64,000 bases of DNA from Gammaproteobacteria bacterium (GTDB lineage: Bacteria > Pseudomonadota > Gammaproteobacteria > DSM-16500): positions 248,001 through 312,000 of the forward strand of contig JACDDU010000002.1 of the NCBI GenBank assembly GCA_013816845.1. The letters are read 5' to 3'. Below the pieces are notes generated by a model. It saw nothing but the letters and a program-made list of their open reading frames with translations. It was not told where the DNA came from and made no database searches. This document shows positions 35,537-44,545 of the stretch, in pieces. The position numbers were made by a program, and so were the translations under genes. How positions within the stretch are numbered: the stretch's first letter is position 1; each line of letters starts with the position of its first letter.

Positions 35537-37204
35537 CTATGCAAATTTTTTCATCCGTATCAAGTCTTCTTGATCTTCCTGAAATTCAATTCCATGATTA
35601 TTGTTAACAGTAAAATTTTGTCTATTTTTTAAAACTTCAGGAAATGCCTCACTTAGTTTTCCAGCGCACCGAATTTCATTTCGATCGCGTAATGAAAGGG
35701 CAAGAACAAATATTAATACGAAACACATTGAATATCTCAGGGTTTCAGTTAAAGATGATCCTTGCAAAAGTTGGGCAATTATAAATGGTAGTGCAACTTT
35801 TACAGTAACTGTTGCCGCATCTCTCGCTTGATATTTATGATGATTAAAAAAAGTAGTATGTTTCATCAATGCTCTACTTGTTTCTATATTGCCACCTCTT
35901 ACAGCAACGTTAATCCAGAATTCTTTTGTGCTGCTTTCTATATTTGCTCGTTCATTCACGTTGTGAAGATCATTCATATCTTTTTCCCATTTGACTATGT
36001 GAGGGCTTATGAAATCAACTAAATTTTTCTCAACGGACACCTTAGAAGAAAATGCAATTCTCGGATTTACAATTGATTCATCGCTACATTGAACTAAATG
36101 TATAAAAATTTTATTTGCCATTTCGTCATCATCTTTTCCTATACGATTTGCGATGGGGTATTGGTTGAAATCGACTAATATCCAATCTTTTGATTTGAAG
36201 TCATACCGAATAGCAATTGCATGACTGTCGTGAGAAGCGGTAACCGCTGCCAGACTTATATGGAAATAGGCCGGTTGTTGGTTAGCTGAAAGTGTATCAA
36301 AAAATTCCCGAAGTGGTCGTAAATAACGACTCACTAATTCATTCTTCGTATATATACCTGACAACAATGCAATAGCGGTGGAACCTCCTTTCTCTTTTAA
36401 ATCTTCATCCGAAAAGTCTGGACTAATTTTTGGAACAAGTGCAATTTGATTGATAGTGGAATCACATACTCTCAATATAAGATTTTTTATTCCCTTAAAA
36501 TCTATCGTTAAGTTTTTTTGTAAGTATGATTCGGGATCTTGAAATGCTAGTAAGCTATCAATCAATTTCTTGTGGTCCTCAGTAGCTTTTCTTTTAAAAT
36601 CTTTAGGTAAAATTAAGCGCATCAGTTCAAAGTTTTTGTTGAAACGATCGATATCGCTAATTAATGCTGAAGCCTCGGCTACACCGTTGCAGATACCTTT
36701 CATGATGTTTGTTTTTGCTAGATTGGGACGAAGTTCTATGACCCTTTGTACTATCCAATGAGAGTTAGGTAAAGCTTTTTGTTTAATTAAGTTAGTAATT
36801 TGATTTTGACTCTGACTTGAAGCATAAGCTAGTGCATAATCCAGGTTGGAGGGGTCAGTGAGAGGTAAAAGAATTTTGACAATTTCTAAATGTCCCTTTA
36901 AAGATGCGTAATCGATGGCATAGCTTCCCATACGATCAAAGTGATTAGCATCGGCCCCATTTTGAATTAAAGCCTCGACCATGGCAACCTGGCCTTCATT
37001 AGCAGCTATAATTAATAGTGAAGAGTTAAAGGGTCGCAATAATATATTTGCAGTTTTCCATTCCTTGTCAATTTTAGTTGTGATGTAATCTACATCATTT
37101 TTCATTATCGCTGAACGTATTTCTTCTTCTTGAGTGACGCTCAAAAAATTTTCGTTATGCAACATGATTCTATACTCTTTTTTAGCGAAAGTTTTTAAGA
37201 TCAT
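35537..37204 (-). CDS. Ankyrin-repeat effector with papain-like core
   Basis: A 555-residue protein; an internal ATG (MLHNEN, residue 14) is an alternative start. Residues about 55-145 form two to three ankyrin repeats (NSSLLIIAANEGQVAMVEALIQ, GSYAIDYASLKGHLEIVKIL). A second domain has GICNGV (Cys172), SHAIAIRYD (His328) and WILVDFNQYP (Asp345, Asn347). This Cys/His/Asp-x-Asn order recurs in the 46219 and 59046 proteins and suggests a papain-like protease or related acyl enzyme. A hydrophobic stretch lies at about 470-505. It is probably secreted into a host and may act at membranes. Function inferred. Confidence 0.75.
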   Translation of the reverse strand: MILKTFAKKEYRIMLHNENFLSVTQEEEIRSAIMKNDVDYITTKIDKEWKTANILLRPFNSSLLIIAANEGQVAMVEALIQNGADANHFDRMGSYAIDYASLKGHLEIVKILLPLTDPSNLDYALAYASSQSQNQITNLIKQKALPNSHWIVQRVIELRPNLAKTNIMKGICNGVAEASALISDIDRFNKNFELMRLILPKDFKRKATEDHKKLIDSLLAFQDPESYLQKNLTIDFKGIKNLILRVCDSTINQIALVPKISPDFSDEDLKEKGGSTAIALLSGIYTKNELVSRYLRPLREFFDTLSANQQPAYFHISLAAVTASHDSHAIAIRYDFKSKDWILVDFNQYPIANRIGKDDDEMANKIFIHLVQCSDESIVNPRIAFSSKVSVEKNLVDFISPHIVKWEKDMNDLHNVNERANIESSTKEFWINVAVRGGNIETSRALMKHTTFFNHHKYQARDAATVTVKVALPFIIAQLLQGSSLTETLRYSMCFVLIFVLALSLRDRNEIRCAGKLSEAFPEVLKNRQNFTVNNNHGIEFQEDQEDLIRMKKFA

Positions 37205-37355
37205 ACAAGGTAAAACTTAACATTTTATTATGTTGTAATTAGTTATTCAAAACTGATCCGGTTAAGTCATTAGCCTTGAATTAACCTATATTTCCGTTAA
37301 TTAATCCGAAATTGATTCCATTTCATATTGCTTAAATTTAAGCTATCCTTAAGTC

Positions 37356-37385
37356 TTGACTGGTATACTTTGCACAAGCTAGATA
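37356..37385 (+). promoter_or_regulatory. Candidate sigma-70 promoter of the poly-Asn/F-box gene
   Basis: TTGACT (37356-37361), an 18-base spacer and TAGATA (37380-37385) lie 24 bases before the GTG start at 37410. Confidence 0.4.
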
Positions 37386-37409
37386 ATCAATACAATAACG
37401 AGGTGTGAG

Positions 37410-38624
37410 GTGGAATCGAGAAGAGTTGAAATGAACAATAACAATAACAATAACAATAACAATAACAATAACAATAACAATAACAATAACAATAACAATA
37501 ACACTGCGAAACAAGAACTCATACCGCGTGTATCTCAACCTGAAAATGGCTACTTGCTAAAACTTCCTGATGAGATTCTTCTGCAAATAGGTGAATACAT
37601 TTCTGAGGCTGATCAATATTTTATATCTCGTGTAAGCTATGATCTGAATTTATTTTTTAAACAACAACCTGCAAGTCAATTTATGCAATGTGTAAATCAA
37701 TTTTTAACCCATGTAGTACGGGGTGAAAAATTGGAGGCGGAGTCCATTATAAAAGGTGATCCTCGTTTACTATTGATAAAAGGAACTGTGGTTGATGATG
37801 CAGGTCGAAAAATTTATGGCACCGCTTATCAAATCGCCGCCGGTGCAAAAGACACAAGTGTAGGCGAATATAAGGAAATGGTTGAAATGCTAAAAAGTTA
37901 TATGAATTTGTTAAAAAATGGCGAAGAAGCGTTAGCTAAACAGCACGTCGAGCAATTTCCTGAAGGCTATGAAAAGCAAGAAGAAGAACGAATTAAAAAT
38001 GATTCTATAGCACTTAGAAAAGTGTTTGAAGATATCAGTGAATCGAAGACTGATGAAGATGGCGAGAAAGCTATTAATGAATTCCACGACTACTTAAAAA
38101 AACAAACTATAGAGGTTATTAAAGCAGGTTATCATTTTAACGACAAACTGTTTACCGAAGCGCTCGAGCTCTACGATAGTCATTATAAAGATTTTGGAGG
38201 TTTTGAAAGTTTCAAGAATAATTTAGCAGCGATCAAGGTGATTGGCAGCATAGAAAGTTATTTTCCTGCGTGCCTAGCACAAGCAGCATGTGTTGGTTTT
38301 GATAAAGTTTTATATGAAAAGAAGCAACTTGATCGTAGCAAGCTAGTTGAAGGCAAAACGCCATTTTTCTCTCCAGATCTGGGTAAATCTCATTTTGTTT
38401 ATAGTTGGGGTTGGTGGTTGGGAGTGTGTACAGGCGGTGGGACGATGCTAGCTGGCCCGGTTTTTTACGAATTATGTCGAGCTAAAACATCAAGCCTGCA
38501 AACTTATCCTACGTCCAGACTTACACTGGAAGAGTCAGCAGTATGTCGTTTATGTTGTCTTATGAAACAGACTTGTGACAAGTGTAGCAAATGGAAGATG
38601 CCAACACGTACTAACAAACTATAA
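37410..38624 (+). CDS. F-box-like protein with N-terminal poly-asparagine tract
   Basis: A 404-residue protein from GTG 37410; ATG 37431 is an alternative. Residues about 9-31 are an uninterrupted Asn run encoded by a hexanucleotide repeat. An F-box-like motif follows: YLLKLPDEILLQIGEYI with VSYDL further on. F-box proteins recruit Skp1 of host ubiquitin ligases, and Legionella effectors use this trick. The middle is a charged helical domain; a hydrophobic GWWLGVCTGGG segment lies near residue 335. The C-terminus is Cys-rich (CRLCCLMKQTCDKCSKW) and might bind metal. Almost certainly a host-directed effector, but secretion is inferred. Confidence 0.7.
   Translation: MESRRVEMNNNNNNNNNNNNNNNNNNNNNNNTAKQELIPRVSQPENGYLLKLPDEILLQIGEYISEADQYFISRVSYDLNLFFKQQPASQFMQCVNQFLTHVVRGEKLEAESIIKGDPRLLLIKGTVVDDAGRKIYGTAYQIAAGAKDTSVGEYKEMVEMLKSYMNLLKNGEEALAKQHVEQFPEGYEKQEEERIKNDSIALRKVFEDISESKTDEDGEKAINEFHDYLKKQTIEVIKAGYHFNDKLFTEALELYDSHYKDFGGFESFKNNLAAIKVIGSIESYFPACLAQAACVGFDKVLYEKKQLDRSKLVEGKTPFFSPDLGKSHFVYSWGWWLGVCTGGGTMLAGPVFYELCRAKTSSLQTYPTSRLTLEESAVCRLCCLMKQTCDKCSKWKMPTRTNKL
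37434..37503. repeat. AACAAT hexanucleotide microsatellite
   Basis: About 11-12 perfect copies of AACAAT encode the poly-Asn tract. Because the unit is 6 bases, slippage would change tract length by two Asn without shifting the frame. Confidence 0.95.
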
Positions 38625-39068
38625 TAATTTTGGTATTACGTTAACTACTTTGTAATATAAACTTAGCGCAGGATATTTACGGGTTAACTTAAACATCAAT
38701 TTCCGCATGTCCTGTTGTTATTCCGTATTGCGAAATAGTTTTGTGTTGCAGATTTTCAGAGACATTAAAAAATGTACGTACAATGTCGGGTAATTTTAAC
38801 TTTTTATTTAACCTCAAGTGGAGAGCAAGTTCCCAATGGGATTTTCATTTTATTGATTGATATATCATTCAGTAAAATATACTGCAGTTATACACCCTAG
38901 CGTTTAGACGGTGCATCTATTTTTCGAGAAGTATTTAATGTATATCGTTGTAAGTAAAACTATGACTTAAACAAGGTTATACTTGCTGACAAATTTATTT
39001 TTTGATTTAACTAAATAGATATGGTAAATATGATGTCTTCAAAGGGAAAAAATTAAGGAAAATAAAAA
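38625..39068. other. Intergenic region without recognised features
   Basis: AT-rich DNA of about 440 bases. No coding frame or strong hairpin seen. An AAGGAAAA site directly precedes the next gene. Confidence 0.5.
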
Positions 39069-39437
39069 ATGAAATTTTTAGAACGCCTTGTTGTTTTATC
39101 ATTTGCTTGTTGTTCCACCGCTTTTGCAATAGACAATGCACCTTATAAAGTTCCATTTCATAACGTTGAAGTATCAGCTTTAAGTAGAATTCATGTGGAT
39201 TATAATTTTAATCCTCATCAACAAACGTTGGTTTGTACAGATAATGGTTTCGGGGGCCTAAGTTCTGTTAAATGGATATATAAAGATGTATCGTACAAAA
39301 GTATGATGCCAGTGACCTTGCAGGATGATAAACGTTTTGAAGGTCAATTAGCCGACCCTTCTGGTCGTTTAGTGATAACAAATGAGTCCACGGGTGAACT
39401 GATGCGCGTTTCTTGTGAATACCGCAATATGAATTAA
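39069..39437 (+). CDS. Small exported protein
   Basis: A 122-residue protein with a Sec signal peptide (FLERLVVLSFACCSTAFA, likely cleaved after residue 20). The mature part is beta-rich with two cysteines (LVCTDNG and VSCEYR) that could form a disulfide. No family recognised. It has a good AAGGAAA site, stands alone and is followed by a GC-rich hairpin. Confidence 0.75.
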   Translation: MKFLERLVVLSFACCSTAFAIDNAPYKVPFHNVEVSALSRIHVDYNFNPHQQTLVCTDNGFGGLSSVKWIYKDVSYKSMMPVTLQDDKRFEGQLADPSGRLVITNESTGELMRVSCEYRNMN

Positions 39438-39448
39438 CTTTTCAAATG

Positions 39449-39473
39449 ACCCCGTATGATTTGAGTGCGGGGT
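39449..39473 (+). terminator. Hairpin after the exported-protein gene
   Basis: ACCCCG/CGGGGT, 6 bp stem with a 13-base loop, 11 bases past the stop. No T-tract, so termination is uncertain. Confidence 0.4.
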
Positions 39474-39970
39474 TATGAGTTTCGACATGAGGTAATCCGT
39501 CGGGACCAAATATATTTTATAAATTAAGCGAAACGGCAAAGTTATACGGTTTAAAATAAGTTAATTGAAAAAAGCTGTGCTATGAAAATAATAATTTCAA
39601 CTTTAGATTGAAAGAGAACTAAGCTCTTAATGCCGTGCTAAGACAACAATATTTTTACTTCTCTAATGGCTTAAACCAAATGTAGACATTAATTTGCAAA
39701 AAATTCTTTCAATTATTTTTCCAAATGGCGATGGAAGTCATGCCCCTTAATCTCATCTGTACTTACAACTATCATTCTGTTATTTTGCCCGCACCTGAGA
39801 AATTATTTTAAGATTTTTTAAAAATAGGTATTAAGTTGTATGCATATTTAACAAGCTCGAGGGGTAGCTGTGATAGCTAGATTTAATCTTCCGACCGCAT
39901 TAATTGTGGCAGAGGTGCTGCGTAGATAAATAAACACTACAATAATAATATTTAAAGATAGGAGAGTATT
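39474..39970. other. Intergenic region without recognised genes
   Basis: About 500 bases of AT-rich DNA. I see no convincing coding frame. An AGGAGAG ribosome-binding site lies at its right end for the 39971 gene. Confidence 0.5.
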
Positions 39971-40543
39971 ATGTTTAAATTATTTAATGGGGTAGCTCTA
40001 ACTAGTGAAGTAAGAAAATATCATGCATATAATGGGGTATTGACCGCTTTAGATTATGACCCTCAAGATTTTCATGCACATTTAATAATTGGTTTAAATG
40101 ATGACGGGCTAAACATATCATTTAGCTATTGTAAAAAAGAAAATTCTTTTGTTGAGGAATCAATGTTTGCAATAAGTTTTGATCAGGAATCGAAAGTCCA
40201 TTTAACTTTTAATTCAAATAACATATATTATGCTACATCTATAAAATTAACTGAAGAAATATTAGATCATCTCAAGGAAAGCATATTAAAATTATATTTA
40301 AACCGTAATTGTCACCCAGATACAAAATCATTCGCAAATCCAAAAGCATTACTTAGCGACCTTTCTTCATGTGTAACTACCCATGTAAATATAATAAAAG
40401 CATATTCAACAACGCGAGAGGCTATACGTCAGAATATTCCAATGTTTATTGAATTATTAACAAGCAAATTTAACGACGAGTTACAAAGGCTTGAAGAGAT
40501 AATTAAAGAAAGACCGGCAGTGGAATATAATAGATCTGCATAA
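39971..40543 (+). CDS. Uncharacterised protein, effector-like
   Basis: A 190-residue soluble protein with a strong AGGAG site. The N-terminal half is strand-rich (HAHLIIGLNDDGLNISFSY), and the C-terminal half is helical and ends in a Glu-rich stretch (LQRLEEIIKERPAVEY). Glu-rich C-terminal ends occur in Dot/Icm-secreted proteins (the E-block), so type IV secretion is possible but unproven. No known domain. Confidence 0.6.
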   Translation: MFKLFNGVALTSEVRKYHAYNGVLTALDYDPQDFHAHLIIGLNDDGLNISFSYCKKENSFVEESMFAISFDQESKVHLTFNSNNIYYATSIKLTEEILDHLKESILKLYLNRNCHPDTKSFANPKALLSDLSSCVTTHVNIIKAYSTTREAIRQNIPMFIELLTSKFNDELQRLEEIIKERPAVEYNRSA

Positions 40544-40614
40544 CTCAAATTAAATTCTAGTCACAAGCCCTCAATGTTAAGTTTAATTCGTATAATTTTT
40601 CTGAAATAACAAAT

Positions 40615-40646
40615 AGCCTGGGTTGCAGCTTCGCGTGTAACCCAGG
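40615..40646. repeat. REP-type hairpin, copy 3
   Basis: AGCCTGGGTT and AACCCAGG arms (8 bp stem, CCTGGGTT/AACCCAGG) around a short loop. Same family as copies near 26493 and 28068, here without an adjacent RAYT. Confidence 0.75.
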
Positions 40647-40778
40647 AAAGCCTTTCGTTTTTTCATGTCACTCTTACTTAATTCACCATAATTATTACCG
40701 AAGAAGTCGCATCACATGCAGAACATGATGGACAATCATCTGCGCGAGTTGTATAGCCCTTCAATGTAAACTAAAATA

Positions 40779-42734
40779 TTACACCGTCAGCTTATGGACA
40801 GCGAATGCCGCTCCGATTGTTAATGCTGTACCTACAATTTTTTGAGCTTTATTTGTATCACATAGTGAGAGCGCCGTTTTTGCGCGATTAAAAAAACCAT
40901 TTTTATTATGTCCATACTTTTTTTGTTTAGCAATATGCGTCTCATTTGATATAGCCACGTTTTCATCGAGTGGTATTTGAATGTCAGTTTGTGTTGAAGA
41001 CATTGCTGGATCTAATACCTTTTTATTATCATTAGCAGAGGGCTGATTTTTTGTAAGTACAATATTGCCTTCATTTAATCGAGTGCACAGAGGATATTTG
41101 CTAGCATCTACCTCGTAAGAAATTTCTTTTGAATCAGTAAGTGCTAAGGAATAGTCACGTAGTAAAATTGCTATCATAATCATTTGCTCATACAGGGAAG
41201 TTTTGGCACCGGGACATATTCGACTCATGCGATTTTCTTTGCTGTTTATGCTGCCACCAAAAGATGCAACCTGTGGATCGATTATAAATCGCCCTACAGT
41301 AGATTCTCCCTTCAATGATTCTGAAAATGTTTCGGGTGAAGTCATTTGCTTATTAGATCGATTACACTGGACATAATTTACTACAATGAAACTACCACTT
41401 TGAACATCTATTGTTGAATGGTCGGATAATGTTGCCTTAAACGATTTACGATTGATAAAAAATTCGTGAGAAAAAGGTGGGTAGAGAAACACATTATAAA
41501 GGACCCATTCACACAATGGGAAGAGCACGCCGCCTTTATCAAAAATGTTTTCCTGTGTTAAGTCGAGATCCTTATGTTTTGCCATTAATTCTATGAGTGC
41601 ATTTAGCTGGTTTTGATCGTTGAGCAATCGTGCAATAGCCCAATCCAGTGTATTCACCGTGGAATGGACCATTGCACCAAAACCCGTAGCGGTAAAGTTC
41701 ATCGCTAGAGCATGTTGTATGTCGATAGGTATTTTATCGAAGTCCTCAAAAACTTTGGGGAATTCAACACCCATTGAAGCAAATATATTTCGAATTAAGT
41801 TTGTATCTTGTGTCTCAGCAAGAATGGTGTCGAAGTTCTTTTTTAGTACGTGTAAAAATATTTCATAGAGTTTTTCTTCAAGCGCAAAATTAGCTCTTTC
41901 GGAAATGCCATAATGTGCTACAGCGTCAATAGCTTGGGCGAACTCAGGTTGTTCGAAATATAGTTTATCGAGCGTAACTTGTGTTATCCCAAGTAAGTGA
42001 CTACTTGTACGCAAGACCAAAGCCGTGATGAGCTCCCGCAGTGGGTGCGGACTTTTGCCTTGCTCTTCACAATAATGTTGCAGAAAGTCGCTCGTTACCT
42101 TCTCTATTGTGGGGAGCCGCAGCTTCGTTCCACTATGAAAAAGCCGCATCAAAAATCGACGTTGGTTCTGGTAGGTTTCCGAGTCAATTGGACGAAAATC
42201 TGGAAAGGTTCCCATAACATTGTTACCACCAGAAAGCCACTCAAGATATTCACTAGCGGCTTTATCCACAATGCCAACATGAGACTCCCGAACAAGAACA
42301 TGTCTAGCATCATTACTTGTAACATAGAGAACAGGAAAGGGGCCGGCCCAAAAGGTTGCTATACCGTTGGAAGTTTTTTGAGCGGCTTTTGTAAATACAT
42401 CGACGTCGCGTCCTGTGAAATCAAGATACCCAAGAAGATTACCAGATCGAACATGGGGGAGATGAGTGTAAATCGGTCCCCAGAAAAATGGAACGATCAA
42501 TGATGGCGTTAATAAACATTGTGTAGTGGCAAACACCAAATTCAGAGCATCTTTACTGTATTGATTTAGTTTTTTATATTTGGATCGGACTCCATTTACT
42601 GTATTTTGTATCGTATTGCTAATAGGAATGTCATGATGTGGGGTAATTTTTTCTGCAAACATAACAGTGTTTTTATTTTTAGCTAAGCTTTGCACAGAAA
42701 AAAAATCAAATGATCTTCGGTTATTACGAAACAT
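40779..42734 (-). CDS. Divergent cytochrome P450-like protein with C-terminal extension
   Basis: I use the ATG at 42734 (MFRNNRR, AGGAA site); ATG 42746 and TTG 42770 are alternatives. About 651 residues, longer than a normal P450. The I-helix-like segment NFTATGFGAMVHST lacks the usual acid-Thr pair. The K-helix reads EWVLYNVFLYPP, keeping Glu but missing the Arg of ExxR. The haem region has FGGS, about ten extra residues, then RICPGAKTSLYE with a plausible Cys ligand. The last ~130 residues are an extra tail ending in a hydrophobic helix. It may be a peroxygenase/CYP74-like enzyme or an inactive P450. A LysR regulator is divergent from it. Confidence 0.7.
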   Translation of the reverse strand: MFRNNRRSFDFFSVQSLAKNKNTVMFAEKITPHHDIPISNTIQNTVNGVRSKYKKLNQYSKDALNLVFATTQCLLTPSLIVPFFWGPIYTHLPHVRSGNLLGYLDFTGRDVDVFTKAAQKTSNGIATFWAGPFPVLYVTSNDARHVLVRESHVGIVDKAASEYLEWLSGGNNVMGTFPDFRPIDSETYQNQRRFLMRLFHSGTKLRLPTIEKVTSDFLQHYCEEQGKSPHPLRELITALVLRTSSHLLGITQVTLDKLYFEQPEFAQAIDAVAHYGISERANFALEEKLYEIFLHVLKKNFDTILAETQDTNLIRNIFASMGVEFPKVFEDFDKIPIDIQHALAMNFTATGFGAMVHSTVNTLDWAIARLLNDQNQLNALIELMAKHKDLDLTQENIFDKGGVLFPLCEWVLYNVFLYPPFSHEFFINRKSFKATLSDHSTIDVQSGSFIVVNYVQCNRSNKQMTSPETFSESLKGESTVGRFIIDPQVASFGGSINSKENRMSRICPGAKTSLYEQMIMIAILLRDYSLALTDSKEISYEVDASKYPLCTRLNEGNIVLTKNQPSANDNKKVLDPAMSSTQTDIQIPLDENVAISNETHIAKQKKYGHNKNGFFNRAKTALSLCDTNKAQKIVGTALTIGAAFAVHKLTV

Positions 42735-42823
42735 ATTGTTCCTCATATTTAATGAGGCAAGGATATGCAATCAATAGGGATTTTAAAAATAAATGACTAC
42801 TATATGAGGTATTCGTAAATTTT

Positions 42824-43687
42824 ATGGCTCCATCTTTTACTGATCTTACTTATTTCTATGAGATTGCAAATTTATTAAACTTTTCACACGCTGCTAAAAA
42901 ATTGGGTGTGAGCCAGCCATCCCTAAGTATGGCTATGAGCCGATTGGAAAAATCACTACAAGCTGCGCTTTTTATTCGGCATAGCCAAGGCGTTACACTG
43001 ACACAACCCGGTCGGCGATTATTTATTCATGTGGGAGAATTATTAGAAAAATGGGGAAAGACTGAATTAAGTATTCAGGCACTTAATGAGGAGGTAAGTG
43101 GTAAAGTTATTATTGGCTGTCACGCAGCACTTATCAGCCATATCACGGTCCTCGTCACAAGCTTGTTAGCCACTTATCCATCATTAGAGATTCAAGTTTT
43201 AAACGATATTTCTTTTAAGAGTACGCAGGGAGTCATCGAGGGTTCCCTTGATTTAGGCGTCGTGTTTGACCCTAGTAAGCATCCTGATTTAATCATGCAT
43301 AAAATAAAAAATATTGAAATAACTTATTGGATAAGTGCTGAGGCAAAATTTGATCCATCAGTCATCATTTGTGATAACCAATCCACGCAAATACAATTTT
43401 TACTGAGAGAACTAAAGAAAAAACAAAATATAAATCGAATTTGTTCAGTCAATAATTTAGATATGGTCGCCAAGCTTACAACAGTCGGAGCTGGCATGGG
43501 GATTTTACCTACATGTTTTGTGAGTTATGAATATGCAACTAAATTGAAGCGATTAATTAACGCGCCTGCTTTTCAAGGCGAAATGTATTTGATTTATCGC
43601 AGTGAGAATAGAAAAATGTTGGCGAAAGAAACTGTATTATCGGCAATTAAAAAGTTGATTGCATCGCTTGATGCAAACATAGTTTAA
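42824..43687 (+). CDS. LysR-family transcriptional regulator
   Basis: A 287-residue regulator with the LysR N-terminal HTH (FYEIANLLNFSHAAKKLGVSQPSLSMAMSRLEKSLQ pattern, residues about 10-45) and a C-terminal ligand-binding domain (SGKVIIGCHAAL, GSLDLGVVFDP, GAGMGILPTCFV). LysR regulators usually control a divergent neighbour. Here that is the P450-like gene, 89 bases away, so its ligand may relate to that enzyme's substrate. Confidence 0.92.
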   Translation: MAPSFTDLTYFYEIANLLNFSHAAKKLGVSQPSLSMAMSRLEKSLQAALFIRHSQGVTLTQPGRRLFIHVGELLEKWGKTELSIQALNEEVSGKVIIGCHAALISHITVLVTSLLATYPSLEIQVLNDISFKSTQGVIEGSLDLGVVFDPSKHPDLIMHKIKNIEITYWISAEAKFDPSVIICDNQSTQIQFLLRELKKKQNINRICSVNNLDMVAKLTTVGAGMGILPTCFVSYEYATKLKRLINAPAFQGEMYLIYRSENRKMLAKETVLSAIKKLIASLDANIV

Positions 43688-43717
43688 ATAAAATTATTGG
43701 TTTTAAAATATAACATA

Positions 43718-43743
43718 GCCCGGGTACTACGCGTCTTCCGGGC
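43718..43743. repeat. Degenerate REP-type hairpin, copy 4
   Basis: GCCCGG...CCGGGC, 6 bp stem, 31 bases after the lysR stop. It resembles the AGCCTGGGT hairpins with changed bases and could double as a terminator. Confidence 0.5.
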
Positions 43744-43804
43744 GTACGCTAACTGGATAAAAAGCTTAGGGATTTCATTCAGATTTAGTTGTGTATTTTG
43801 AACA

Positions 43805-44545
43805 TTACATGCGAGCTTTTGGCGATTCACTTATATCAAGAGACTTCGTTTGAATTATTATCTTGGCACATTCAGCTAAGTTATTATTGCTTTGGCTTCT
43901 TTTATCTAAAAACCAAATATTGTTGCAAAGTTGTTTTGAACTTTGTTTCATAAGCTCCGCCGCTTCGGAAACAAGTTTGTTTGTGATGGTTGCACCATTA
44001 TTAATTAATAATTTAATCACTTCTGGATTAGTGCGTAATAGTGCTAATTCTAAAGGGCTCGTATTATCTTCATTATTGATATTCACAGCGCTTGAGTCTT
44101 TTTTTAATAGAATTTGAACAACTTTAGCTAAGACATTGTCTGGAGCGTTTCCGATAGCACGAAAAAGTGGAGTTTCCCCGAAATTATCTTGTTTAGTTGT
44201 AGTCATATAGCCAAGGTGAGTTTCTAAAAATAACTTTAGAATATCCAGGTTACCAATCTGGGCGGCAATATGTAATGGAGTTAATCCATCACTAACTGCG
44301 AGGGAAGATTTTGCTCCATGTTGTAGCAAATATTCAACAGATTTGTTTTTATGATTAGCGGCTGCTAACTACAATGCTGAATTGAAATTACCATCCCAAA
44401 TATTGAAATCTAGATCATTAGCCTGATTAATTGATTGTAATTTCTGTACAATCTCATCGTCTTCGCGAATCCTTAGTTCGTTTGAGTTACTATCAAAAAA
44501 TACTGAAAAATGGTCTGAGTTTATGCTAGGTTGAAACTTGGGCAT
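43805..44545 (-). pseudogene. Ankyrin-repeat gene with an in-frame TAG
   Basis: An ATG at 44545 opens a frame (MPKFQPSINSDHFSV) that meets a TAG at 44371-44369 after 58 codons, then continues in the same frame to 43805. Around the stop the sense is clear ankyrin (NSAL-stop-LAAANHKNKSVEYLLQHG), so a single nonsense mutation splits the gene. The rest holds three to four ankyrin repeats (TPLHIAAQIGNLDILKLFL, ETPLFRAIG, SPLELALLRTNPEVIKLL). The 174-residue downstream part could be translated from an internal ATG at 44329. Sequencing error or suppression cannot be excluded. Confidence 0.75.

Noticed and set aside
37434-37503. CRISPR-like array
   Set aside because: Uninterrupted 6-base repeats without spacers; a coding microsatellite.
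37338-37538. Leftward ORF with Val-Ile repeats
   Set aside because: It is the antisense of the AACAAT microsatellite.
41997-42503. Rightward 168-residue ORF
   Set aside because: Antisense to the P450-like gene; no independent support.
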